41,273 nt of DNA from an uncultured Acetatifactor sp. (GTDB taxonomy: Bacteria; Bacillota; Clostridia; Lachnospirales; Lachnospiraceae). The stretch lies in the NCBI GenBank assembly GCA_947629645.1, contig CANREV010000025.1, positions 1 to 41,273 on the forward strand. The letters are read 5' to 3'. Under the pieces are notes generated by a model. The model saw only the letters and a program-made list of their open reading frames with translations. It made no database searches and was not told where the DNA came from. Both the position numbers and the translations under genes were made by a program. This document shows positions 17,073-25,931 of the stretch, one piece after another (position 1 is the first letter of the stretch; each line of letters starts with the position of its first letter).

Positions 17073-18533
17073 ATGGAACTTTTAAACAAGTCAATGACTG
17101 GCAAGAAAGAAAGACCCATCAAAGTCGTACAGTTTGGCGAGGGCAATTTCCTCCGCGCATTCGTTGATTACATGATCGACATTGCCAACGAGAAGGGGAC
17201 CTTTGACGGGGATATCGTACTGATTAAGCCTATCGAATTTGGCAATCTGGAGATGTTCCACAATCAGGATTGTCAGTATACCGTTTCCCTTCGCGGCAAT
17301 GTGGACGGCGAGGGTAAGATCCTCAACAGGATCGTAACCAGCGTAAAGGATGTGGTGGACACATACAATGAGTATGATAAGTTCATGGGCCTTGCAGAGA
17401 TCGATACCCTGCGTTTCGTTGTTTCCAACACTACCGAGGCGGGCATTGTGTTCGATAATACCGATCAGTTTGAGATGAAGCCCCCTAAGACTTTCCCCGG
17501 AAAGCTGACAAAGTTCCTGTATCATAGATTTGAGACCTTCAAGGGAGACAAGGACAAGGGGCTGGTAATGCTTCCCGTGGAACTGATCGATGACAACGGT
17601 ATCATGTTAAAGAAATGCGTGGTGCAGCTGATCCAGCTCTGGGGCCTGTCCGATGAGTTTAAAAACTGGGTGGAGGAAGCCTGCACCTTTACCGCTACGC
17701 TGGTAGACCGTATCGTCACCGGCTATCCAAAAGCCACCGAGAAAGAGGAGTGGGAGAAACTGGGCTATGAGGATCATATCATGGTGACCGGCGAGCCTTT
17801 CGCGCTCTGGGTCATCGAGTCGGACAAGGATATCAGCAGGGAATTCGATCTTCCCGGCGCGGGACTTCCCGTTGTGTTTACCGATGACCATCATCCTTAC
17901 AAGCAGAGGAAAGTCCGTATCTTAAACGGCGCGCATACCTCCTTTGTGCTGGCGTCCTGGCTCTGCGGCAACGATATCGTGAGACAGTCCATGGAGGATA
18001 GTGATATCCGCGACTTTATGAATAAGACGATCTTTGACGAGGTGATCCCTACCCTGACGCTGCCGGAAGACGAGCTGAAAGCTTTTGCGGGCGAAGTGGT
18101 AAACCGTTTCAACAATCCTTATGTGGATCACGCGCTGTTGGCAATTTCCTTAAACTCCGTTTCCAAGTGGCGGGCAAGGTGTCTTCCCAGCCTGCTGGGC
18201 TATGTGGATAAATTTGGTAAGCTTCCCGCCCATCTGACATTCTCCATCGCCGCGCTGATGGCGTTCTATACCGGCACGGAGATCAGGGACGGCGCGCTGA
18301 TCGGCCACAGAAACGGTGAGGAGTACAATATCAAGGATGATATGCCCGTATTGGAGTTCTTCCGTGACAACTGTGAGAAGGATACCAGGACTTTTGTGAC
18401 CGGTTATCTGGGCAGGGAAGACTTCCACGGACAGGATCTGAACAAGGTGGCAGGCCTGACGGATGCCGTGACGGCTTATCTGGATGATATCAAAGAAAAT
18501 GGTATGAGGGCGGCATTATGCAAAATTTCTTAA
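17073..18533 (+). CDS. uxaB: tagaturonate reductase (altronate oxidoreductase)
   Basis: The 486-residue enzyme reduces D-tagaturonate to D-altronate with NADH, the second step of galacturonate catabolism. It belongs to the mannitol dehydrogenase family: the Rossmann start VVQFGEGNFLRAFVDYMIDIA, the VSNTTEAGIVF segment, and the C-terminal-domain catalytic region VRILNGAHTSFVLASWLCG (Lys position occupied in the KxRILNGxH region) are all present. ATG 17073 follows GGAGG (17063-17067) by 5 nt; longer in-frame starts lack such a site. Its last 16 bp overlap uxaA, indicating coupled translation. Confidence 0.95.
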   Translation: MELLNKSMTGKKERPIKVVQFGEGNFLRAFVDYMIDIANEKGTFDGDIVLIKPIEFGNLEMFHNQDCQYTVSLRGNVDGEGKILNRIVTSVKDVVDTYNEYDKFMGLAEIDTLRFVVSNTTEAGIVFDNTDQFEMKPPKTFPGKLTKFLYHRFETFKGDKDKGLVMLPVELIDDNGIMLKKCVVQLIQLWGLSDEFKNWVEEACTFTATLVDRIVTGYPKATEKEEWEKLGYEDHIMVTGEPFALWVIESDKDISREFDLPGAGLPVVFTDDHHPYKQRKVRILNGAHTSFVLASWLCGNDIVRQSMEDSDIRDFMNKTIFDEVIPTLTLPEDELKAFAGEVVNRFNNPYVDHALLAISLNSVSKWRARCLPSLLGYVDKFGKLPAHLTFSIAALMAFYTGTEIRDGALIGHRNGEEYNIKDDMPVLEFFRDNCEKDTRTFVTGYLGREDFHGQDLNKVAGLTDAVTAYLDDIKENGMRAALCKIS

Positions 18534-20011
18534 AGATCAATGAGAATGACAATGTGATCGTTGCGCTGAACGCGATTTCGGCAGGTGATACCGTACTGGT
18601 GGACCTTCAGGGAGAGAAGAAGGAGATCACCGCGCTGGAGGAAATCCCCGCGGGCCATAAGATGGCGATCTGCGATATCCCCGAGGGCGGCGAAGTGATC
18701 AAATACGGATACCGGATCGGCAACACGAAAGAGCCTGTGAAAGCGGGGAACTGGATCCATACCCATAATATCAAAACCGCTCTGGGCGATCTGCTGGAAT
18801 ATACTTATGAGCCTGTCCGGGTGGAGGAAAAGAGGACGGAAGATGTGACGTTTATGGGCTTTAACCGTCCTGACGGCAAAGTCGGCGTCCGCAATGAAAT
18901 ATGGGTTATTCCCACCGTAGGCTGCGTCAACAATGTGGCCACCGCCATCGCGAAGCAGGCCAACGCCTTTGTCAAAGGCACCGTGGAGGAGGTCATTGCT
19001 TTCCCTCATCCCTACGGCTGTTCCCAGATGGGCGATGACCAGGAGCACACCAGGAAGATCCTTGCGGATCTGATCAACCATCCCAACGCGGGCGGCGTGC
19101 TGGTGCTTGGCTTGGGCTGTGAAAACAGCAATATTGACGTGCTGAAACCCTATATCGGCGATTATGATGAGAACAGGGTCAAATTTCTGGTGGCGCAGGA
19201 GTCCGATGACGAGATCGCGGACGCGGTGGAGATCATTAAGGGACTGATCGATTATGCTTCCGGTTTCCAGAGAGAGCCTGTCAGCGTCAGCAGACTGGTT
19301 GTGGGAATGAAGTGCGGCGGAAGCGACGGGCTTTCCGGTATCACCGCCAATCCCCTGGTAGGACGTTTTTCCGATCTTTTGATTTCCAAGGGAGGCACCA
19401 CCATCTTAACGGAAGTCCCTGAAATGTTCGGCGCGGAGACGATTCTGATGAACCGCTGCGCTAACGAGGAGCTGTTTCATCAGACCGTGGATCTGATCAA
19501 TGATTTTAAAAATTACTTTAAGAGCCATAACCAGACGATCTACGAGAATCCTTCCCCCGGAAATAAAAAGGGCGGGATTTCCACGCTGGAGGATAAGTCC
19601 CTGGGATGTACCCAGAAGTCCGGCAGCGCTCTGGTGAAAGGCGTATTGCAGTATGGAGAGACGGTAAAGACGCCGGGCCTGAATCTTTTGAGCGCCCCCG
19701 GAAACGATCTGGTAGCGGCTACGGCGCTGGCGGCGGCAGGAGCCCATATCGTGCTGTTTACTACCGGCAGGGGCACTCCGTTTGCTTCCCCCGTGCCTAC
19801 CATGAAGATTGCTACCAATTCCCGTCTGGCGGGAAAGAAGTCAAACTGGATCGACTTTAATGCCGGGGTATTGGCGGAGGATGGCAATATGGCTGAAGAG
19901 ACGGAGAATTTATTCCGGTTCGTGGTGGAAGTGGCATCCGGTAAAAAGGTCCGCAGCGAGGCGGCGGGCTTCCATGATATGGCAATCTTTAAGCAGGGCG
20001 TTACTCTGTAA
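18518..20011 (+). CDS. uxaA: altronate dehydratase
   Basis: UxaA dehydrates D-altronate to 2-keto-3-deoxy-D-gluconate. The 497-residue protein is the fused full-length form: an N-terminal SAF-like domain (about 1-95, including HNIKTALGDLLEY) followed by the UxaA/GarD catalytic domain with PHPYGCSQMGDDQEHT, GLGCENSNID, MKCGGSDGLSGITANPLVG and LGCTQKSG cysteine-containing blocks of this metal-dependent dehydratase. The start ATG lies inside the uxaB stop region. It is followed by an intrinsic terminator at 20145-20183. Downstream KDG kinase and aldolase are not in the window. Confidence 0.95.
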   Translation: MQNFLKINENDNVIVALNAISAGDTVLVDLQGEKKEITALEEIPAGHKMAICDIPEGGEVIKYGYRIGNTKEPVKAGNWIHTHNIKTALGDLLEYTYEPVRVEEKRTEDVTFMGFNRPDGKVGVRNEIWVIPTVGCVNNVATAIAKQANAFVKGTVEEVIAFPHPYGCSQMGDDQEHTRKILADLINHPNAGGVLVLGLGCENSNIDVLKPYIGDYDENRVKFLVAQESDDEIADAVEIIKGLIDYASGFQREPVSVSRLVVGMKCGGSDGLSGITANPLVGRFSDLLISKGGTTILTEVPEMFGAETILMNRCANEELFHQTVDLINDFKNYFKSHNQTIYENPSPGNKKGGISTLEDKSLGCTQKSGSALVKGVLQYGETVKTPGLNLLSAPGNDLVAATALAAAGAHIVLFTTGRGTPFASPVPTMKIATNSRLAGKKSNWIDFNAGVLAEDGNMAEETENLFRFVVEVASGKKVRSEAAGFHDMAIFKQGVTL

Positions 20012-20144
20012 CAAAATTCCTATGCATACGGTTGCATCACAATGCATAAAATTCAGGGAGTTCAGTCTCGTTTTCTTTGCAGAGAAGCACAAAAACATTT
20101 CGCGGTGCCGTAAAGGCGATGAGACTTTAGAGTAATGTATTTTG

Positions 20145-20183
20145 TACCCTTGTGGTTTTGGAAAAAGCTGCAAGGGTATTTTT
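20145..20183 (+). terminator. intrinsic terminator after uxaA
   Basis: TACCCTTG (20145-20152) pairs with CAAGGGTA (20171-20178) and is followed by TTTTT. It separates uxaBA from the next genes. Confidence 0.75.
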
Positions 20184-20269
20184 AAAATCAGAGAGGCAAA
20201 ATATGGAGAACCACGGAAATTTATGAAAATGAAACAGGAAGGTCAGAATGTGAGGAATGGAGGAAGGAT

Positions 20270-20800
20270 ATGAAGGAACAATTAACGGCTGCGCGGGAGA
20301 GTATCGCGAGGGGCAACGGGGAAGCGGCGGTGGAAACTGCGGAGCAGATCAAGCGGCTGCCGCGGACCGCAGACGGATTGTTTGACACTGTAAAAGTGGA
20401 CGGAGACTGTTTTGAAGCCGCAAGGTGGGTCTATCCTGTCTATGCGTATTATGAGACGGAATACAACAAAAAAGAGGATTATCCTGACCTGACCAGGCAG
20501 ATGGAGACGCTGAACGAAAAACGCAGGCAGGCGCACTCTTTAAAAACAACCGCGCTTTTTCTGGATGCTTTGATCCACACGATCGACAATGTGACCCCTC
20601 AGCTTTACGAGTATTATATAGAACTGGCGGATATGTTCAAGACAGTGGCCCGAGAAGCGATCGCCGACTATTATAAGGAGGGCCGGTTTACGGATGGCAG
20701 CGGCTGCGCGCAGGAAAGCGAAGCGCTGATCCGCGCAGCGATCGCCCATGCGGGGGAAACCTATGTACTGCTGGCTGAGAAATACGAACAATACTGCTAA
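20270..20800 (+). CDS. uncharacterised protein, possibly a shortened GH105/GH88-like protein
   Basis: I do not firmly recognise this 176-residue cytoplasmic protein. Two stretches recall unsaturated rhamnogalacturonyl hydrolases (GH105): DGLFDTVKVDGDCFEAARWVYPVYAYYETEYNKKEDYPDLTRQMETL (about 38-82) and SLKTTALFLDALIHTIDNVTPQLYEYYIELADMFKTVAREAI (about 90-131), with LIRAAIAHAGETYVLLAEKY at the end. GH105 enzymes are about twice as long, so this would be a compact relative or a decayed copy without an intact catalytic barrel. GGAGG precedes the ATG. It follows the uxaA terminator and is close to the GH28 gene, so a pectin role is plausible. Confidence 0.5.
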   Translation: MKEQLTAARESIARGNGEAAVETAEQIKRLPRTADGLFDTVKVDGDCFEAARWVYPVYAYYETEYNKKEDYPDLTRQMETLNEKRRQAHSLKTTALFLDALIHTIDNVTPQLYEYYIELADMFKTVAREAIADYYKEGRFTDGSGCAQESEALIRAAIAHAGETYVLLAEKYEQYC

Positions 20801-20910
20801 GCAGCGGCTGCGCGTAACCCTGCGCGATGAGGAAAATTGGAAACGGCTTGCAAAATAAGCCTGACGCAAACTTATTATGCGCGGGAGACAACGCGGAAAT
20901 GGAGGTAAAT

Positions 20911-22467
20911 ATGGAAATCATTCATGTAATGCATACAGGCAGAAGCGCTGTCATAGAGATCAGGGACGGCGGACGCTATCATACGAAAAAGCCGTATCGC
21001 GTAACAGTGAACGGAGAGGAAAAACTGACCTCGGACAAAACCATCGTCTCGCTCTACGGCCTGAAGCCGGACACCCAATATTGTGTGGAGGTCTGGGACG
21101 GCATGGAGAAAGCGGGAGACACCGTATTTTGCACGGATCCTGAATTTGTGACGCTGGATGTAAAACGGTTCGGCGCTAAAGGCAACGGGATACAGGATGA
21201 TACCCACCACATTCAGGCGGCTATCCTGGCCTGTCCAAAGAACGGCCGCGTGCTCATACCGGCCGGCGTGTACCGCATTTCCTCTTTGTTTTTAAAGAGC
21301 CATCTGCGTCTGGAACTGGAGGAGGGCGCGGAACTGAAGGCTTTTACGGAGCCTGAAAAATTTCCCGTGTTCCCCGGATGGATCGAGAGTTATGACGAGA
21401 CGGACGGTTATAATCTGGGAAGCTGGGAAGGGAATCCCTTAAATATGTATACGGGAATCCTCTGCGGTATCAACGTGGAAGACGTGGTGATCTATGGACA
21501 GGGGACCGTAAATGGAAACGCTTCCAAAGAAGACTGGTGGAAAGAGCATCACAGATATAAAGAGGTGTTCCGGCCCCGCCTGTTTTTCGCAAATCACTGT
21601 AAAAATATCGTTATGGCGGGCATTAAGGTGTGCAATTCTCCTTCCTGGACGCTGCACCCGTATTTTAGCGAAGATGTGAAATTTATCGATCTTTTTGTCT
21701 CCAATCCCGCGGATTCCCCGAATACGGACGGGTGCGATCCGGAGTCCTGTAAGAATGTGGATATTCTGGGCGTACATTTCTCGGTGGGGGACGACTGTAT
21801 CGCTGTAAAGAGCGGCAAGATCTATATGGGCAGAAAATATAAGACGCCCTCCCGAAACATCCGGATCCGTCAGTGTCTGATGGAGGACGGCCACGGCGCC
21901 GTGACGCTGGGAAGCGAGATGGCAGGCGGCATTATCGACCTGACTGTGGAAGACTGCATCTTTCAGCGCACCGACAGGGGGCTGCGCATCAAGACCAGAA
22001 GGGGCAGAGGCAAAGACGCGATTCTGGACGGCATCACGTTCCGCAATCTGGACCTGGATCATGTGATGACGCCGTTGGTGGTAAATTCTTTCTATTTCTG
22101 CGATCCCGACGGACATACGCCTTATGTCCAGTCCAGGGAAACGTATCCCGTGGACGACAGGACGCCCTCTATCCGCAGGATGGTGTTTGAAAACATGACG
22201 TGCACCAACTGTCATGTGGCGGCGGCTTTCTTTGACGGGCTGCCGGAGAAAAAGATCGAGGAGATCGTCATGAGAAACATTTCCGTCAGCTACGCCGCAC
22301 AGCCAAAGGAGGGAGTGCCGGCTATGTCGGAAACGGTTCCCAAGAGCACCAGACGGGGGCTGTTTGCCAGAAATGTGTCCAGGCTTACGCTGGAGAATGT
22401 GAAGATAGAAGGACAGACCGGAGAGGCTTATGAACTCATCGGCGTGGATGAGCTGGTGAGAAACTGA
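20911..22467 (+). CDS. GH28 polygalacturonase, cytoplasmic
   Basis: This 518-residue glycoside hydrolase family 28 enzyme hydrolyses galacturonan. Residues 1-80 form a fibronectin-III-like module (VSLYGLKPDTQYCVEVWDG), followed by the right-handed beta-helix. All catalytic landmarks are visible: NTDGCD with D273, GDDC with D294 and D295, H328 in GHGAV, and R359/K361 in RGLRIKT. The N-terminal accessory module fits exo-acting enzymes of the PehX type. ATG 20911 is supported by GGAGG at 20901-20905; no signal peptide exists even with longer starts. It therefore probably trims imported oligogalacturonides inside the cell. It is followed by an epimerase gene 72 bp on. Confidence 0.92.
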   Translation: MEIIHVMHTGRSAVIEIRDGGRYHTKKPYRVTVNGEEKLTSDKTIVSLYGLKPDTQYCVEVWDGMEKAGDTVFCTDPEFVTLDVKRFGAKGNGIQDDTHHIQAAILACPKNGRVLIPAGVYRISSLFLKSHLRLELEEGAELKAFTEPEKFPVFPGWIESYDETDGYNLGSWEGNPLNMYTGILCGINVEDVVIYGQGTVNGNASKEDWWKEHHRYKEVFRPRLFFANHCKNIVMAGIKVCNSPSWTLHPYFSEDVKFIDLFVSNPADSPNTDGCDPESCKNVDILGVHFSVGDDCIAVKSGKIYMGRKYKTPSRNIRIRQCLMEDGHGAVTLGSEMAGGIIDLTVEDCIFQRTDRGLRIKTRRGRGKDAILDGITFRNLDLDHVMTPLVVNSFYFCDPDGHTPYVQSRETYPVDDRTPSIRRMVFENMTCTNCHVAAAFFDGLPEKKIEEIVMRNISVSYAAQPKEGVPAMSETVPKSTRRGLFARNVSRLTLENVKIEGQTGEAYELIGVDELVRN

Positions 22468-22539
22468 TCCCGGTGAGACGCGCGGAGCCGGGAAAAAGCC
22501 CGGTCAATGTAAGTGTAAAAGAAAATGGAGGAATCAGAT

Positions 22540-23376
22540 ATGCAATTAGGAATCAGATTACACGATACGACAAAACTTCCCTTTGCGGAGCGCATCGCCG
22601 ATGTGCGCCGCCTGGGATTTGAATGCGGCCATCTGGCGCTGGCGAAGGTGATCGATGAGTTTCCCACCACCGATGAGGCGCTGACGCCCGGACTGGCTAT
22701 GTATATTAAAAATGTATTTGCGAAAAACAACGTAGACATTGCGGTGCTGGGATGTTATCTGAATCTTGCCAATCCCAACAAGGAGCAGCTGGAGAAGACG
22801 GTTCACCGCTATATGGCGCATATCCGCTTCGCTTCCTGGCTGGGATGCGGCGTGGTGGGAACGGAGACGGGAGCGCCCAATGAGACGTACACTTTTACTC
22901 CTGAGTGTCACACGGAGGAGGCGCTGCAGCTCTTTATCAATAACGTTCGTCCTGTGGTCAGATATGCGGAGCAGATGGGTGTCGTGTTCGCCATAGAGCC
23001 GGTATACCGTCATATCGTCTGCAATCCTGAGAGGGCGAGAAGGGTGCTGGATGAGATAGGTTCCCCCAATCTGCAGATCATTTTTGACCCTGTGAATCTG
23101 CTGGATATCTCCAATTATCAGGACAGGGAGGCCATCTTTGCGCAAGCCATCGATCTTTTGGGACCTGATATTGCCATGGTTCATCTGAAAGATTTCGTGG
23201 TGAAAGATGGGAAATTAAACTCTCTGGGCTGCGGTCTGGGAGAGATGGACTATACGCAGGTGTTAAAGTTTATGAAAGAGAGAAAGCCTTATATCCACGC
23301 AACACTGGAGGATACCAGGCCTGAGAACAACCAACAGGTAAAAGACTTTATCCTGAAGAAGTATGCGGAGGTTTGA
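22540..23376 (+). CDS. sugar phosphate isomerase/epimerase (AP-endonuclease-2 TIM barrel)
   Basis: The 278-residue protein has the xylose-isomerase-like TIM barrel fold, with metal-binding residues expected in FAIEPVYRH (Glu), IIFDPVNLLD (Asp) and MVHLKDFVVKDGK (His). TGAPNETYTFTPE is another typical block. Such enzymes isomerise or epimerise sugars or keto-acids; the exact substrate cannot be read, but the location between a GH28 and uronate genes suggests a pectin-derived sugar. ATG 22540 was chosen over 22525 because GGAGG (22527-22531) precedes it by 8 nt and overlaps the upstream codon. Confidence 0.8.
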   Translation: MQLGIRLHDTTKLPFAERIADVRRLGFECGHLALAKVIDEFPTTDEALTPGLAMYIKNVFAKNNVDIAVLGCYLNLANPNKEQLEKTVHRYMAHIRFASWLGCGVVGTETGAPNETYTFTPECHTEEALQLFINNVRPVVRYAEQMGVVFAIEPVYRHIVCNPERARRVLDEIGSPNLQIIFDPVNLLDISNYQDREAIFAQAIDLLGPDIAMVHLKDFVVKDGKLNSLGCGLGEMDYTQVLKFMKERKPYIHATLEDTRPENNQQVKDFILKKYAEV

Positions 23377-23488
23377 AAGACTTGCTTTGACAGGATGGCC
23401 GCGGCATGTAATCAACGGCATGTCCGATCAGTGGGAATTGTCTGAAAGAAAGAGGAATACAGCGTGACAGCGCGGAAATGAGGAAGAG

Positions 23489-25000
23489 ATGTATCAAGAT
23501 GGCAGAATCTATATGGGACTTGACGAAAACGGCGGCCGGGTGGCGATGGAACTGAATATGTGCAACCGGCATGGATTGATCGCAGGAGCCAGCGGCACAG
23601 GAAAAACCGTTACCATGAAAGTTATGGCGGAGTCTTTTTCAGATGCGGGAGTGCCCGTGTTTTTGTGCGATGTGAAGGGGGACGTATCGGGGCTTGCCGC
23701 GGAGGGAGAGCCTTCTGAGAGCATGGAGCAGAGGATTGATAAGTTTGGGATCAGGGATCTGTTTTCGTACCGTTCCTACCCTGTGTGTTTCTGGGACATT
23801 TATCAGGAAAAAGGCCATCCTGTGCGGGCTACCGTATCCGATATGGGGCCGGATATCCTCGCGCGGATCCTGGGATTGACCGCTGTTCAGGAGGGCGTCC
23901 TGAATATTGTGTTCCGGATCGCCGATGACAGAGGACTGGAGCTGATCGATTTAAAGGATCTTCGCTCGGTACTGAATTATGTTTCCGCACACAGGGAGGA
24001 TTATCTGAATACATATGGGAATATCACGCCCCAGTCTGTCGGGGGAATCATCCGGTCGCTGATCCCTCTGGAAGATCAGGGCGGGGATCTGTTCTTCGGG
24101 GAGCCAGCGCTGGATATCTTTGACTGGATGCGCACCACCACGGACGGCAAAGGAATCATCAATATTTTAGACAGCGTCAAATTGGTGCAGAATCCCGCTT
24201 TATATGCAAGCTTTCTTTTGTGGATGATGGCGGAATTGTTTGAAAGGCTGCCCGAGGCGGGAGATTTAAAAAAGCCTAAGCTGGTATTCTTTTTTGACGA
24301 AGCCCACATGTTGTTTGCGGACGCGCCTAAGATCCTGGTGCAGAAGATCGAACAGATGGTAAAACTGATCCGCTCCAAAGGCGTGGGTATTTATTTTGTG
24401 ACCCAGAGCCCCGGCGATATTCCCGACAGTGTGCTGGCGCAGCTTTCCAACCGCGTCCAGCATGCTCTGCGCGCTTATACGCCTGCGGAACAGAAAGCAG
24501 TCAGGGCTGCGGCCCAGTCCTTCCGTGAAAATCCTGCTTTCAAGACGGAAGATGTGATCATGGAGCTGGGAGTGGGTTATGCGCTGACCTCCTTTTTGAA
24601 TACGGAAGGCGTTCCCGGTATGGCACAGCAGACGGCGATCATTTGTCCCCAGAGCCTGATGGGACCTGTGGACAGCGTACAGCGGCTGAAACTGATCGCT
24701 TCCGACGGGATGGAAAAATACGATGATGGCGTGGATAATATCTCCGCGTATGAGATTTTGTCAGAACAGACCGTTTTGGAGGAGGAGCGGGCCCGGCTGG
24801 AAAAGGAAAAAGCGGAATTCCAGAAACAGAAAGAGAAAGCGGAGGCCGCGGCGGCGAAGAAAAAAGAGAAAGAGAAGGAAGCCGAGGAGCGGAAGAGAGA
24901 AAGGGCGGCGGAACGCAGAAAATCCCAGATTGAGAGAAGCCTTATCAGCACTGGGGCGCAGGTTTTAAAACGGGGACTGTTCAACACGTTGTTCAAATGA
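23489..25000 (+). CDS. HerA-like ATPase, DUF853 family
   Basis: This 503-residue P-loop ATPase belongs to the HerA/FtsK-like superfamily, DUF853 branch. Walker A is GASGTGKT at 33-40. Walker B is [10 protein letters not shown] with D270 and E271, and the sensor segment is [15 protein letters not shown]. The last 80 residues are a highly charged helix ([33 protein letters not shown]), probably a coiled coil, before a short basic tail. Related proteins are annotated as putative helicases; the substrate and partners are not established, and no NurA nuclease gene is nearby, which argues against a simple HerA-NurA pair. TTGACA at 23387-23392 may be its -35. Confidence 0.82.
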   Translation: MYQDGRIYMGLDENGGRVAMELNMCNRHGLIAGASGTGKTVTMKVMAESFSDAGVPVFLCDVKGDVSGLAAEGEPSESMEQRIDKFGIRDLFSYRSYPVCFWDIYQEKGHPVRATVSDMGPDILARILGLTAVQEGVLNIVFRIADDRGLELIDLKDLRSVLNYVSAHREDYLNTYGNITPQSVGGIIRSLIPLEDQGGDLFFGEPALDIFDWMRTTTDGKGIINILDSVKLVQNPALYASFLLWMMAELFERLPEAGDLKKPKLVFFFDEAHMLFADAPKILVQKIEQMVKLIRSKGVGIYFVTQSPGDIPDSVLAQLSNRVQHALRAYTPAEQKAVRAAAQSFRENPAFKTEDVIMELGVGYALTSFLNTEGVPGMAQQTAIICPQSLMGPVDSVQRLKLIASDGMEKYDDGVDNISAYEILSEQTVLEEERARLEKEKAEFQKQKEKAEAAAAKKKEKEKEAEERKRERAAERRKSQIERSLISTGAQVLKRGLFNTLFK

Positions 25001-25017
25001 TTTCAACGGCGGCGGAA

Positions 25018-25037
25018 ATGTAACAAAGCGGTTACAT
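25018..25037. promoter_or_regulatory. inverted repeat upstream of sigma-D-type promoter
   Basis: ATGTAAC (25018-25024) and GTTACAT (25031-25037) are perfect arms around a 6-bp centre, ending 7 bp before the TAAA box of the following promoter. It is well placed to be an operator. Confidence 0.4.
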
Positions 25038-25043
25038 ACATTA

Positions 25044-25070
25044 TAAAGTTCAGGGAAAGTAAGTCGATAT
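25044..25070 (+). promoter_or_regulatory. near-consensus sigma-D (FliA-type) promoter
   Basis: TAAA (25044-25047), exactly 15 bp, then GTCGATAT (25063-25070). The known Gram-positive motility consensus is TAAA-N15-GCCGATAT, so this differs at one position. No good sigma-A -35 fits the overlapping TATAAT. It lies about 140 bp before the next start codon. Confidence 0.65.
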
Positions 25071-25110
25071 AATAAACAGCGGATGATCGTTAAGGACAGG
25101 ATATGGCGTG

Positions 25111-25153
25111 ACCACGGATGGCAGAGAAGTGATTCTATGCGTCCGTGGTTTTA
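25111..25153 (+). terminator. stem-loop in leader of the sigma-D-linked gene
   Basis: ACCACGGA (25111-25118) pairs with TCCGTGGT (25142-25149), with further pairing inside, and is followed by TTTATG. It may be a leader attenuator or a late terminator of the HerA-like gene. Confidence 0.45.
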
Positions 25154-25209
25154 TGATTGGGAAAAACGAAAGATTTCAGTTTCTGTTTTTTGCTGAGAGG
25201 AGGTCAGAA

Positions 25210-25860
25210 ATGAGGATAGGAGCAACGTTGGGAGAAGCATACGCGGCGGCAGGCGGCGCGGGGATCAGAGGAAACCGCTTTGCGCAGATGGGTTCGGATA
25301 CTGTCAGGGAAGGAAATAACGGCTGGATACAGACAGGCTGCAATATGCTGCAGAAGATGATGGAAGAAAACGGGGAGGAGGACATTGCCCGGACTGACGG
25401 TGGGGAGGAAAACGAGGATTCGGACAAAAGAAGCGAAGCGCAAAAGATCTATGAAGCTGCATTCGCGGGAGGGGAGAACCCCATAGAGAATCTGCGGAAA
25501 ACGCCCAAAGTGCCTTACGGTTATCTGGCGAAAGACGGCGTCATCACTTATAACGGCGTGGTCTTTGTCTGCGATGAGCGCACCAACAGTATCTGTCTCG
25601 GCGATATGTCGGACAGCCGTCAGGTTATCAATGTCACCCTGTCCGGCGGCGGCCATCTGAGAGTGAACAGGGCCAATATCGGTGATCTTTCCAAGGCAAT
25701 AGGCATGTTTTCACCGGAGGATGTAAATCTGATCCTGCGGGCTATCCATCAGGATACGAAAGTCCAGTCCATGCAGAAAGAGATCGAAGATCTGGAGAAC
25801 AGCGTAGGGGAGCGGATCGCCTCCGGCGGTGAGGATCCTAAGACCGAAGAACAGTCTTAA
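25210..25860 (+). CDS. unrecognised protein in putative motility regulon
   Basis: I do not recognise this 216-residue protein. The first 85 residues are low-complexity and acidic (GEEDIARTDGGEENEDSDKRSEA). A compact-looking domain at about 105-195 (VPYGYLAKDGVITYNGVVFVCDERTNSICLGDM, then SGGGHLRVNRANIGDLSKAIGMF) is followed by a predicted coiled coil (EDVNLILRAIHQDTKVQSMQKEIEDLENSV). There is no signal peptide or membrane helix. ATG 25210 was chosen for the strong AGAGGAGGT at 25196-25203; the longer reading frame has none. Its promoter resembles a sigma-D site, and a hemerythrin-CheX gene follows 71 bp later, so a role linked to flagella or chemotaxis is plausible but unproven. Confidence 0.6.
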   Translation: MRIGATLGEAYAAAGGAGIRGNRFAQMGSDTVREGNNGWIQTGCNMLQKMMEENGEEDIARTDGGEENEDSDKRSEAQKIYEAAFAGGENPIENLRKTPKVPYGYLAKDGVITYNGVVFVCDERTNSICLGDMSDSRQVINVTLSGGGHLRVNRANIGDLSKAIGMFSPEDVNLILRAIHQDTKVQSMQKEIEDLENSVGERIASGGEDPKTEEQS

Positions 25861-25931
25861 ATTGTGCTTCCTTTTACGGGAAAAAGGTGGTATGATATAC
25901 ATGCTTACAAATTCTCGGAAAGGAAAAAGCT

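Noticed and set aside
18518..18533. uxaB/uxaA overlap as a possible frameshift
   Set aside because: Both proteins are full length with proper ends; the 16-bp overlap is normal operon coupling.
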